A stretch of 64,000 nt of DNA from Granulicella paludicola. Its GTDB lineage: Bacteria > Acidobacteriota > Terriglobia > Terriglobales > Acidobacteriaceae. A model generated the notes under the pieces. It made no database searches. It was not told where the DNA came from and worked only from the letters and a program-made list of their open reading frames with translations. A program made the translations under genes and the position numbers. The DNA lies in contig NZ_JAGSYC010000026.1 in NCBI RefSeq assembly GCF_025685545.1, forward strand, positions 992,001-1,056,000. Reading direction: 5' to 3'. Positions 26,960 through 35,230 of the stretch are shown piece by piece. How positions within the stretch are numbered: the first letter of the stretch is position 1; each line of letters begins with the position of its first letter.

Positions 26960-27589
26960 ATGAGAACCTCCGTTGTGCTGACTGCCGAAGCCGTCGCCGA
27001 AATCAAGCGTGAAAACGCTGAGATTGCACGCGGACTGAAACGGCAGGACCCGGAGTTGATGGACCGGCTGATCGAGACGTATCAGCATCGGTTGATGCGG
27101 TATCTCATCTTTTTGACAAACAAGCGCGAGGTGGCCGAGGACCTGTTTCAGGAGGTCTGGATCCGGGTGCTTCGGCGCGGGTCGCAGTATAACGGCGAGG
27201 CGCGGTTCGACACTTGGATCTTCACGATTGCGCGCAACCTGGTGATCGATCTTTCGCGCAAGCGGACGATGGCGAGCCTGGATGAGATGCGTGAGGGCGG
27301 CGAGGATGAGCGGCCGTTCGAGATCGCGGAAGATACGCCTTCTCCACTGCAGCAGTTCGAGGGTCGCGAGAATGCGCAGGAGGTAGCGACGGTTCTGCTG
27401 ACGCTGGAACCGAGCTATCGCGAGGTGCTGACGCTCCGGTTTCATGAGGAGATGTCGCTCGAAGAGATTGCCAGTGTGACGCGGGCTCCGCTGTCGACGG
27501 TGAAGTCGCGGCTGTATCGCGGTCTGGCGGCGTTGAAGCCGGAGCTGCTGAAGCTGCGGGCGCAGCGGCAGATGGCGGAGGGTCGGTGA
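26960..27589 (+). CDS. ECF-family RNA polymerase sigma factor
   Basis: A 209-residue sigma-70 factor of the extracytoplasmic function group that redirects RNA polymerase to a small regulon. Region 2 (residues ~35-100) contains EDLFQEVWIRVLRR and FDTWIFTIARNLVID; region 4 (residues ~150-200) contains the EEMSLEEIASVTRAPLSTVKSRL helix-turn-helix. Its stop codon overlaps the start of the next gene, so the three-gene group is translationally coupled. No standard zf-HC2 anti-sigma gene follows, see the two membrane proteins downstream. Confidence 0.92.
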   Translation: MRTSVVLTAEAVAEIKRENAEIARGLKRQDPELMDRLIETYQHRLMRYLIFLTNKREVAEDLFQEVWIRVLRRGSQYNGEARFDTWIFTIARNLVIDLSRKRTMASLDEMREGGEDERPFEIAEDTPSPLQQFEGRENAQEVATVLLTLEPSYREVLTLRFHEEMSLEEIASVTRAPLSTVKSRLYRGLAALKPELLKLRAQRQMAEGR

Positions 27590-27966
27590 TGAACTCTCCG
27601 CAGTCGAAGGTGAAGGAAGCGACGCATCTGATGGACACGGACTTCGGCAATGCGCGGGCGTCGGTTGTGAACCGTGCGCATCGTGTGATTCGTGCGCAGG
27701 CGCTGATGATGCGGGAAGAGAAGCAGAAGAAGCAGAGCCTGTGGGTGCCGGTGGTGATCTTCTCGGCCTTGATGCTGGTGATGTGCTATGCGATCTGGTT
27801 TTTGCTGGACGGGTACGATCTGACGCCAAATGGCGTGCCGGATGCGAGTGACCAGATGATGATCTTCCTGCTGTGGTGTTTGCCGGTGACGGCGATGCTG
27901 CTGGGTACGGTGTGGTTCAAGCGCGGACGTGGGCGCGTGGGCGGAAACGGTGAGGTGACGCGATGA
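27589..27966 (+). CDS. Small two-helix membrane protein in ECF sigma operon
   Basis: A 125-residue protein whose ATG overlaps the sigma factor stop (TGATG). The N-terminal ~48 residues are cytoplasmic-looking and charged, followed by two transmembrane helices (about residues 50-70 and 88-105). No zinc motif is seen. It matches no family I recognise. Position between an ECF sigma gene and a membrane zinc-ribbon gene makes it a candidate part of the sigma-control device, by inference only. Confidence 0.65.
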   Translation: MNSPQSKVKEATHLMDTDFGNARASVVNRAHRVIRAQALMMREEKQKKQSLWVPVVIFSALMLVMCYAIWFLLDGYDLTPNGVPDASDQMMIFLLWCLPVTAMLLGTVWFKRGRGRVGGNGEVTR

Positions 27967-28499
27967 GTCCATGGAGCGTTCAGCCCCGTACGGATGGCCC
28001 GGGAGATGAAGATCTGCGTATGATTCCGCGCTGGTCGATGATTCTGGCGACGGTTCTGTTCATCGCGATGCAGTACGTGTTCCACGTGGTGATGCCGCAC
28101 CACAAGCATGAGCTTTTGCCACTGCGCATCATGATGGGCTATGCGTGGGGAACGCTGGTGGCGAGCTATGCGCTGATGCTGGGCTATGTGAGCCGCGATG
28201 CGAAGCGCCGCGGGATGCCTGTCGGCATGTGGATGCTGGTTTGCGTGGTGGGCACGGGCGGTATCGGTGCGGTGGTGTACTTCATGCTGCGCCAGCCAAT
28301 CTTGTCGCGCTGCCCGAACTGCTCGACGGAGATTGCGGCGGGAGACCACTTCTGCTCGCAGTGCCAGTTTCAGATGTCTCCGGTGTGCGGGCTTTGCCAT
28401 CGCGGGGTGAAGATCACGGATGTGTTCTGCACGCAGTGTGGGCATGATCTGGCCGAGGACAATGCTCCGGCGCGGTTGCGGGTTTATAGCGATCAGTAG
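27963..28499 (+). CDS. Membrane protein with C-terminal double zinc ribbon
   Basis: A 178-residue protein overlapping the previous gene by 4 nt (ATGA). Three transmembrane helices lie at about residues 24-44, 56-78 and 89-110. The C-terminus carries two CxxC pairs twice over: CPNC with CSQC, then CGLC with CTQC, a double zinc ribbon on the cytoplasmic side. Such ribbons can bind DNA, RNA or protein, or sense redox. It is the last gene of the ECF sigma operon; whether it controls the sigma factor is not known. Confidence 0.75.
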   Translation: MSPWSVQPRTDGPGDEDLRMIPRWSMILATVLFIAMQYVFHVVMPHHKHELLPLRIMMGYAWGTLVASYALMLGYVSRDAKRRGMPVGMWMLVCVVGTGGIGAVVYFMLRQPILSRCPNCSTEIAAGDHFCSQCQFQMSPVCGLCHRGVKITDVFCTQCGHDLAEDNAPARLRVYSDQ

Positions 28500-28512
28500 C
28501 AGATAGACGATC

Positions 28513-28588
28513 TCCCTCCGGGGCTAAAGCCCATTTTCTTTTCAATGGACAATATACGGACGGGCTGAAGCCCGTCCCCTTCAACGCA
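28513..28588 (+). repeat. REP-like palindromic element, copy 3
   Basis: CCCTCCGGGGCTAAAGCCC followed by ACGGGCTGAAGCCCGTCCCCTTCAACGC, between the zinc-ribbon gene and the LytTR regulator. Confidence 0.8.
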
Positions 28589-28650
28589 TGCCTCTATGCA
28601 GGTAAATGCGGGCGTGACTGCGGTGGGTAGCTGCGCGTAGCATTGAGGGC

Positions 28651-29574
28651 ATGCCTGTTCCGCTGACTGCGCTGATTATTGATGACGAACCTCTGGCCCG
28701 GCAGGAGTTGCAATATCTGCTGGATGCGGCGGGGGGCGTTTCGGTGGTGGGGCAAGGGGACAACGGGATCGATGCGGTTGAGTTGATTCGAACGCACAAG
28801 CCGGATGTGATCTTTCTCGATGTGCGGATGCCGGGGCTGGATGGCTTCGCTGTGTTGAAGAAGGTGCTGGCGCTCGACAAGAAGGCGAAGCTGCCACAGG
28901 TGGTGTTTGCAACGGCGTTCGATCAGTATGCGGTGAAGGCGTTCGAGGTGAACGCGGTCGATTATTTGCTGAAGCCCTTTGACAATAAGCGCGTGATCAA
29001 GACGCTGGAGAAGGTGCGGTCGCGGGTGGCGCAGCAGGAAAGTGTGCAGCCGGAGCGACTGGTGGTCGTGCCTGAGGTGCCCCTTGCGAAGAAGACCGAG
29101 GTGGCGAAGAAGCCTACGGGGTTTGCCGGGCTGGTGGCAGGGGCAGAGGCAAAGCTGGATGCTCTACTGAGGATGATGGAAGAACAGACGTCACTGGCAC
29201 CGGCGAGTCCTTCTGTCGAGGGCGTGACGCAGGGGCGGACGGGGAAGATCGTCGTTCGAGCGCAGAGCAGACTGTTGCTGGTCGATCAGCGGGAGCTTTG
29301 TTTTGCTTCGATCGAAGAGGGAAGAATCTCGGTCGTCACGCGGACGCTGGAGGGCGAGTCGAACTGCAGGACGCTGGAGGAGTTGATGGACCAGCTTGAT
29401 CCGGAGCAGTTCTGGCGGGCGCACCGGTCGTTCGTGGTGAACCTGCAGCACATTCGTGAGGTGGTGCCGTGGTTCAAGTCGAGTTACCAGCTGCGCATGG
29501 ATGACCGCAAGCAGACGGAGATTCCGGTGAGCCGATCGCAGACGAAGCGGCTGCGCGAGTTGTTCAACCTGTAG
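28651..29574 (+). CDS. LytTR-family response regulator
   Basis: A 307-residue response regulator with an N-terminal receiver domain and a C-terminal LytTR DNA-binding domain. The acidic pair DDE is at residues 11-13, the phosphoacceptor Asp57 in FLDVRMPGLDG, and the conserved Lys in YLLKPFDN near residue 108. A 90-residue charged linker (Lys/Glu/Val-rich) joins it to LytTR (residues ~200-305), which has the FWRAHRSFVVNLQHI block typical of the family. No sensor kinase is adjacent, so it is an orphan; targets are unknown. Confidence 0.92.
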   Translation: MPVPLTALIIDDEPLARQELQYLLDAAGGVSVVGQGDNGIDAVELIRTHKPDVIFLDVRMPGLDGFAVLKKVLALDKKAKLPQVVFATAFDQYAVKAFEVNAVDYLLKPFDNKRVIKTLEKVRSRVAQQESVQPERLVVVPEVPLAKKTEVAKKPTGFAGLVAGAEAKLDALLRMMEEQTSLAPASPSVEGVTQGRTGKIVVRAQSRLLLVDQRELCFASIEEGRISVVTRTLEGESNCRTLEELMDQLDPEQFWRAHRSFVVNLQHIREVVPWFKSSYQLRMDDRKQTEIPVSRSQTKRLRELFNL

Positions 29575-29599
29575 GCTCCTGGGGGCTTACTTATCCGCA

Positions 29600-29670
29600 C
29601 CCTCTGGGGCTAAACCGGCCATTTTATAGGCGTTATATGTACGGGCTGAAGCCCGTACCCTTCAAAGCAG
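29600..29670 (+). repeat. REP-like palindromic element, copy 4
   Basis: CCCTCTGGGGCTAAACC (first palindrome degenerate) then ACGGGCTGAAGCCCGTACCCTTCAAAGC, between the LytTR gene and the next gene. Confidence 0.75.
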
Positions 29671-29687
29671 GCATAATCGGAGTTCCG

Positions 29688-30665
29688 TCAGGGCGCCGGT
29701 GTCGTTGCAGGCGGAGCGACGTCCTGCGCCTTGTGGGCACCGTCGGAGGCGGAGCCGCTAGTAGCTGCGCGGGCGGCCAGTTTGCGTTCGCGCTTGTGCT
29801 CGCGCCAGGAGACGAAGTCGGGGTAGAACTCGATGAGCTCGGCTCCGACGATGCCTTCGGCGGTGGTGGTGAAGCCGCGGGAGATGGTCAGGCCTACGCC
29901 GCGGTCGGAGGCGGGGTAGTAGATGTTGGAGATAGCGCCGCCGATAAAATTGCCCGCGACGTTGGAGTAGTTTGGCTGGAGCTTGCCGTTATCGCCATGG
30001 CAGATGATGGTGGTGGAGGCGGCGTAGAAGAAGCGGTGCCAGCCGGATTTGCCGCTGGCGCGACCGAGCCGATAATAGCGCGGGTCCTGGTGGAGCAGGG
30101 ACGGCAGGACGGCGTTGCCCCAGAAGTTGCCGTCGAAGCTATCGGCGTAGCTGGCACCGAAGCGCCGGGCGAGACCGCTGACGCCCCAGTGATACTCCGA
30201 GTATTCGTCTTCGGCTTCTTCGATGCCTGCGTCGGCGGCGGCGATGGCGAACTGGTAGGGATCTATGGAGCCGCGGAAGAAGAGGTGGAACTTCTGTCGG
30301 GGGGTGAGGGGCAGGGCCTTGTCGGCCTGGACGGAGTTGAAGGCCGGCAGGACACCGGCGATGCGCTGGTGCTCCTCTTCCTGAATCTGTTTGTCGCCGC
30401 GGGCCTTGCGCTGCTCGGCGGTCTCGGGCTGCTGAGGGTCGGCTGGTGTCTGCTGGGGCAAGGTGTTCTGCTGTTGCGAGCTGCTCTGGCCGAAGGACTC
30501 GAAGTCGACGGATGTGGAAGCTGCGGCATAGGCGGGCAACTGGGGACGAGGTGCGTCGGGCAGGTTGGCGGGGTCGGTTACCGACGCCGTGAGCTCTTGA
30601 GCGCCGAGTGAAGCAGAAATCATGAGGGCTGCAAGAGAGGCAAAGACAAACCTGCGTAAGATCAA
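29688..30665 (-). CDS. Secreted conserved protein of unknown function
   Basis: A 325-residue protein with a clear signal peptide (cleavage near residue 22), a low-complexity Gln/Pro/Ser segment (residues ~55-95) and then a conserved part. The conserved part has FHLFFRGSIDPYQFAIAAADAG near residue 127, RFGASYADSFDGNFWGNAVLP near 167, and a run near HQDPRYYRLGRASGK. I recognise the pattern from other Acidobacteria but know no function. The tail is Ala/Thr-rich. It is probably periplasmic or outer-membrane associated. Confidence 0.65.
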   Translation of the reverse strand: MILRRFVFASLAALMISASLGAQELTASVTDPANLPDAPRPQLPAYAAASTSVDFESFGQSSSQQQNTLPQQTPADPQQPETAEQRKARGDKQIQEEEHQRIAGVLPAFNSVQADKALPLTPRQKFHLFFRGSIDPYQFAIAAADAGIEEAEDEYSEYHWGVSGLARRFGASYADSFDGNFWGNAVLPSLLHQDPRYYRLGRASGKSGWHRFFYAASTTIICHGDNGKLQPNYSNVAGNFIGGAISNIYYPASDRGVGLTISRGFTTTAEGIVGAELIEFYPDFVSWREHKRERKLAARAATSGSASDGAHKAQDVAPPATTPAP

Positions 30666-30917
30666 GGGTCACCTAATGTCGAGCTATGAAGCTAAAAGAT
30701 AAGACGGCTGTTTTGCAGCGCAGTTGCGGACTATCGTTTGCCGAGGTTTTCCGGGCAAGTCGTCTGCAGTTGGTCTTCTTTCAGCCTACCTGAATAGGCT
30801 GCCTTTGGCGCGGTATGCGGTGGGCTTGGTGGACGGTCGAGGCGATGAGCAAGTAGGCTAGGCTGCGAACGCAGAGCGGCAAATAGCTATGGGCGTAGAA
30901 AGTGAGAACGGATCGCG

Positions 30918-31658
30918 ATGGGTCATTCGCTGGTATCGCCTTTTATGGGCGAGTTCATGGGTACGCTGGTGATTATCCTGCTGGGTAATGGCGTGGTGGC
31001 GGGCGTTCTGCTGAAGCGGTCAAAGGCAGAGGGTGCCGGTTGGCTGACGATTACGGCGGCGTGGGGGCTGGCGGTGTTTGCGGGAGTGTTTACCTCAACG
31101 GCGTGGGGGAGTGCGGATGCACACTTGAACCCGGCGATCACGGTGGCGGATGCGGTAATGACGGGGAATCCGCACAAGCTGCTGGTGTATATCCCGGCGC
31201 AGATCTTAGGAGCGATGGCGGGGCAGGTGCTGGTGTGGCTGGTGTTTATGCCGCATTGGGCGGTGACGGAGGATGCGGATGCGAAGCTGGCGTGCTTCTG
31301 CACGAGTCCAGCGATCCGCAAGCCGTTGTGGAATGCGGTGGCGGAGGTGATTGGGACGTTCACGCTGTTTCTGGTCATCCAGGCGATCACGTCGAAGGCG
31401 GCGGGCGGTGAGCATGGGTTGGCGATCGGGCTGTCGCCGTTTCTGGTGGGGATGCTGGTGTGGGGGATCGGTATGTCGCTGGGTGGAGTGACGGGTTATG
31501 CGATCAATCCGGCGAGGGACTTTGGGCCTCGACTGGCGCATATGTTATTGCCGATCCCGGGCAAACGGGATTCGGACTGGAGCTATGCGTGGGTGCCGAT
31601 CGTGGGGCCAATTGTAGGTGGCGTGCTGGCCGCGTTGATGATTAAGATGCTGGGGTGA
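30918..31658 (+). CDS. Aquaporin/glycerol facilitator (MIP family)
   Basis: A 246-residue channel with six transmembrane helices. Both pore motifs are intact: AHLNPAITVADA near residue 73 and GYAINPARDFGPRLAH near 193; the NPARD form suits glycerol-type (GlpF) members. It ends exactly where the convergent pckG gene ends, with no base between the stop codons. Confidence 0.92.
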   Translation: MGHSLVSPFMGEFMGTLVIILLGNGVVAGVLLKRSKAEGAGWLTITAAWGLAVFAGVFTSTAWGSADAHLNPAITVADAVMTGNPHKLLVYIPAQILGAMAGQVLVWLVFMPHWAVTEDADAKLACFCTSPAIRKPLWNAVAEVIGTFTLFLVIQAITSKAAGGEHGLAIGLSPFLVGMLVWGIGMSLGGVTGYAINPARDFGPRLAHMLLPIPGKRDSDWSYAWVPIVGPIVGGVLAALMIKMLG

Positions 31659-33476
31659 TCAGAGGCGGCAGATGAGGAGTTCACGCTCGTAGATCATCTC
31701 GGAGGAGAGATGGTCGTGGAGCATGAGGAAGAGCTCTTCGTGGCCCATGATCTCGCGACGCCACTGCGCGCGGTCGACGGTCTGTAGGGTGTCGAAGGTG
31801 GCACGGGGGAAGTCGAGGCCCTGCCAGCGGATGTCTTCGAAGTAGGGTGTCCAGCCGATAGGGGTTTCCTTCCCTTGGGCGCGGCCACGGACGCGATCGA
31901 TGATCCAGCAGAGGACGCGCATGTTTTCGCCGAAGCCGGGCCAGAGGAACTTGCCGTTTTCGTCGCGGCGGAACCAGTTGACGTGGAAGACGCGCGGGGT
32001 GGAGGCGAGTTCGCGCTGCATCTTGAGCCAGTGCCGGAAGTAGTCGCCCATGTGGTAGCCGCAGAAGGGCAGCATGGCCATGGGGTCTCGGCGGACGGTG
32101 CCGACGGGAGCGCCAGCGGCGGCTGTAGTTTCGGAGCCCATGGTGGCGCCGATGTACACGCCGGAGGACCAGTTGAAGGCCTGGTAGACGAGCGGCATGG
32201 TGGTGGGGCGGCGGCCACCGAAGATGATGGCGGAGATGGGCACGCCGGTGGGGTCTTCCCAGGCGGGGTCTATGCTGGGGCACTGGCTCGCCGGGGAGGT
32301 GAAGCGTCCGTTGGGGTGGGCGGCGGTGCGGCCGGTCTCTTTCGCGATGGCGGGTGTCCAGGGCTGACCGCGCCAGTCCAGACATTCTGCGGGAGGCTCG
32401 TCGGTCATGCCCTCCCACCAGACGCCGCCCTCGGGCGTGAGGGCCACGTTGGTGAAGATGCTGTTGCGAGCGAGGGTGGCCATGGCGTTGGGATTGGTTT
32501 TGGCGCTGGTGCCGGGGGCGACGCCGAAGAAGCCTGCCTCGGGATTGATGGCGCGGAGGTGGCCTTCCTTGTCAGGCTTGATCCAGGCGATGTCGTCGCC
32601 GACGGTCCAGACCTTCCAGCCTTCGAAGCCCTTGGGCGGGATCATCATGGCGAAGTTGGTCTTGCCGCAGGCCGAGGGGAAGGCTGCGGCGACGTAGGTC
32701 TTTTCGCCGGTGGGGGATTCGACGCCGACGATGAGCATGTGCTCGGCCATCCAGCCTTCGTCGCGCGCGATGTTGCTGGCGATGCGGAGGGCGAAGCACT
32801 TTTTGCCGAGCAGAGCGTTGCCGCCGTAGCCGGAGCCGTAGCTCCAGATCTCGCGGGTCTCAGGGAAGTGGACGATGTACTTCTGGTCGTTGCAGGGCCA
32901 GGGAACGTCGTGCTGGCCCGGCGCAAGCGGCGCACCGACGGTGTGCATACAGGGGACGACGCGCTTGGTGTCCTTATCGATTTCGGCCAGCACAGGCGCG
33001 CCGATGCGGGCCATGATGCGCATGTTGACGACGGCGTAGGCGGAGTCGGTAAGCTGCACGCCGATCTGCGACATAGGCGAACCGATGGGGCCCATGCTGT
33101 AGGCGAGCACATACATGGTGCGGCCCTTCATGCAGCCGCGGAAGAGCGACTTCAGCTTGCGGCGCATGACGAAGGGGTCTTCCCAGTTGTTGGTGGGGCC
33201 GGCGCTGTCTTTGGAAAGCGAGCAGATGAAGGTGCGGTCTTCGACGCGGGCGACATCGTTGGGAGCGGAGCGGGCGTAGAAGCAGCCGGGCCAGAGCTGC
33301 TGGTTCAGGCGGGTGAAGGTGCCTGCTTCGACGAGAAGGTTGCAGAGCGCGTCGTATTCGGCCTGCGAGCCGTCGATCCACTGCACGCGGTCGGGCTGGC
33401 AGAGGTCGGCCATCTTATCGACCCAGCGGATGAGGTGCTTGTTGGTCGTGGGCGGTGCGATGGTGGCGGCGCTCAT
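31659..33476 (-). CDS. pckG: Phosphoenolpyruvate carboxykinase, GTP-dependent
   Basis: Converts oxaloacetate and GTP to phosphoenolpyruvate and carbon dioxide in gluconeogenesis. The 605-residue protein has [27 protein letters not shown] block near residue 135, the kinase loop [12 protein letters not shown] near residue 268 with the reactive Cys, GDDIAWIK near 295, [18 protein letters not shown] near 322 and [12 protein letters not shown] near 420. The GTP form is typical of Acidobacteria. It is the first gene of a minus-strand group. Confidence 0.96.
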   Translation of the reverse strand: MSAATIAPPTTNKHLIRWVDKMADLCQPDRVQWIDGSQAEYDALCNLLVEAGTFTRLNQQLWPGCFYARSAPNDVARVEDRTFICSLSKDSAGPTNNWEDPFVMRRKLKSLFRGCMKGRTMYVLAYSMGPIGSPMSQIGVQLTDSAYAVVNMRIMARIGAPVLAEIDKDTKRVVPCMHTVGAPLAPGQHDVPWPCNDQKYIVHFPETREIWSYGSGYGGNALLGKKCFALRIASNIARDEGWMAEHMLIVGVESPTGEKTYVAAAFPSACGKTNFAMMIPPKGFEGWKVWTVGDDIAWIKPDKEGHLRAINPEAGFFGVAPGTSAKTNPNAMATLARNSIFTNVALTPEGGVWWEGMTDEPPAECLDWRGQPWTPAIAKETGRTAAHPNGRFTSPASQCPSIDPAWEDPTGVPISAIIFGGRRPTTMPLVYQAFNWSSGVYIGATMGSETTAAAGAPVGTVRRDPMAMLPFCGYHMGDYFRHWLKMQRELASTPRVFHVNWFRRDENGKFLWPGFGENMRVLCWIIDRVRGRAQGKETPIGWTPYFEDIRWQGLDFPRATFDTLQTVDRAQWRREIMGHEELFLMLHDHLSSEMIYERELLICRL

Positions 33477-33587
33477 GGTGTTCCCTCCCGAAAGACGTGA
33501 GTTTCGGTGCAGGGAGAATTATGCCGACCTTGAGCGCCGGGAGGGAAATGGTGGACGATAAACGGTGCGGTTGTGCTATCCCCGAAG

Positions 33588-33658
33588 CAGGTCCTTCGCT
33601 TGCACCCCAACGAACAAAGAACGTTCGCTGGGGACCCCGCCTGCGCTCAGGATGACAA
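33588..33658. repeat. Composite CTTCGCTTGC...TGCGCTCAGGATGACAA repeat
   Basis: A repeat of the family also seen at 23556-23635 and 43037-43085, ending CTGCGCTCAGGATGACAA. It also contains the inverted repeat CCCCAACGAAC...GTTCGCTGGGG. Lies between the secreted gene and pckG. Confidence 0.5.
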
Positions 33659-33661
33659 TGT

Positions 33662-35212
33662 CTACGGTATAAGCGTGAAGTTGAGGCGGAGGTTCTTGAC
33701 GCCGGTGTAGGTGAGGTCGGTGCAGCTGTCGCAGTCCGGGGCGTGCTCGGCTGGTTTTGCGGAGAAGCCGTGTGCGTCGGTCTCGATGGTTGTGGTGAGG
33801 CCGGGAAGCGTCCACTTTGTCTGCGTGAGATCGGAGGGCTGTTTGTCGGTGTAGACGCGGAGGGTGATGTCGCCGTCGGTGGCGAGTGTGATGCCGGTCG
33901 CGTCGGCGACGGCGTCGATGTTGGGCGAGCGTGTGACCTTGATCCAGCCGACCTGGCCGGAGGGCATGCGCCATTGCGCGGTGGCGGGGTGGAACTGCGT
34001 GGCGTGGCCAGTATCCTTGGTGCGGCTGTCGAACTCGCCGCCCCAGATGGCGGAGTTGCCGAGCCAAGAGGTAGCGGTGCGCTGCGCGTCGATGGTGCGG
34101 ACGAGCAGGTGCGGTGCGGGAAGATGGTGCAGGCGGGTCATGGCTTCGGCGGGGATGTGGGTGCCGAGCAGGGCAATCTGCGGAGCGAACCAGAGGTCGG
34201 CGACCTGCCATGTGGAGAGGGTGAGGTGCTCGGGTAACGGAGCGGTCTGCGCGCTCATGACGGAGCGGAGCCAGGTGCCGGTGGGCGTAACGTAGTTGGA
34301 CATGTCCATGCCATAGGCGCGGTCGTAGGGGCCGACCATGTTGCGAAGGGCGGGATGATAGAAGCTGGCGATCTCGTTCCAGAGAGCGGCTTCCATGGTG
34401 CTGCCAATCTCGCGCATGTGCGGAGTGGACCCGTACTCACGCCAGAGGGCGAGGCCGTAGAGATCGACACCGTAGTAGGTGGGCGCGTTGAACTCGTTGA
34501 AGGTGCCGTGGAGGTTGAAGAGGCGGAAGACCTCGTCGTTCCAGTCAGAAGACTGTTTCAGCCAGTCGGCGTTGTTGTCGTGGACGGCTGCGAAGTTCCA
34601 GAGCGCGCCGTACATGAGGGCGATGTTGCTGTAGGACGGGACGAGGCGGCCGTCGTGCATCTCGCCGGTGATGGCGGCGTCGATCGAAGCGTACATACGC
34701 TGCTGGAGAGCGGCGGGAATCTTATTGGGGCACTCGATGAGGATGATCTCGAAGGTGGTGCCGATGAAGTGACGCCAGTTGGGATCGTAGCCGCGGAAGG
34801 CGGTGGTCGCGGGATGCGGTGTGGGCTCTTCGGGTGAGTACTTGAAGGTGCCGTACCACTTCACCTTGGGGTCGAGATATTGGTTGTCGAGGACGGTGCT
34901 GAGGATCTCGAGAGCGCGGGCGGTGTCTTCAGGATGCTTGCCGGAGCGGTCGCGCAGGAGCAGGCCGAGGGCGTACCAGCTGGATTCGCGCACCATGTAG
35001 GGTGTGACGCCAAGGTGGCCGTCATGCGGACGGGCGATGAGGTGGGCCTTCGCGTCGTAGCTGGCGTCCATGAGCTGCATGGAGGTGTCGAGAAGCTCGC
35101 GGGTGTTGGGAGACAGCGGCGCTGTGAGGGGATGGTGTTTGGGTGCGAGCTGCGCGGAGGCGAGGCTGGTGGTGAGGGTTAGTGCAAGGACGAAGGTGCT
35201 GAGTCGGTTCAT
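33662..35212 (-). CDS. Secreted protein, probable alpha/alpha-type fold, possible carbohydrate-active enzyme
   Basis: A 516-residue exported protein (signal peptide, cleavage near residue 20). The first ~330 residues are helical with conserved blocks such as PYMVRESSWYALGLLLRDR near residue 70, SYSNIALMYGALWNFAAVHD near 197, FNEFNAPTYYGVDLYGLAL near 237 and GPYDRAYGMDMSNYV near 297. The last ~190 residues are beta-rich, as in heparinase-like lyases with an alpha/alpha toroid and beta-sandwich. No catalytic residues can be assigned. Its place next to a NagX-like acyltransferase, TonB receptor and GH105 gene suggests a role in polysaccharide use. Function is not proven. Confidence 0.6.
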   Translation of the reverse strand: MNRLSTFVLALTLTTSLASAQLAPKHHPLTAPLSPNTRELLDTSMQLMDASYDAKAHLIARPHDGHLGVTPYMVRESSWYALGLLLRDRSGKHPEDTARALEILSTVLDNQYLDPKVKWYGTFKYSPEEPTPHPATTAFRGYDPNWRHFIGTTFEIILIECPNKIPAALQQRMYASIDAAITGEMHDGRLVPSYSNIALMYGALWNFAAVHDNNADWLKQSSDWNDEVFRLFNLHGTFNEFNAPTYYGVDLYGLALWREYGSTPHMREIGSTMEAALWNEIASFYHPALRNMVGPYDRAYGMDMSNYVTPTGTWLRSVMSAQTAPLPEHLTLSTWQVADLWFAPQIALLGTHIPAEAMTRLHHLPAPHLLVRTIDAQRTATSWLGNSAIWGGEFDSRTKDTGHATQFHPATAQWRMPSGQVGWIKVTRSPNIDAVADATGITLATDGDITLRVYTDKQPSDLTQTKWTLPGLTTTIETDAHGFSAKPAEHAPDCDSCTDLTYTGVKNLRLNFTLIP

Positions 35213-35230
35213 GGTGTCACCAGAAGATGG

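Noticed and set aside
31875-33500. A 541-codon plus-strand frame opposite pckG
   Set aside because: The minus-strand pckG has all catalytic blocks; the opposite frame has no motif.
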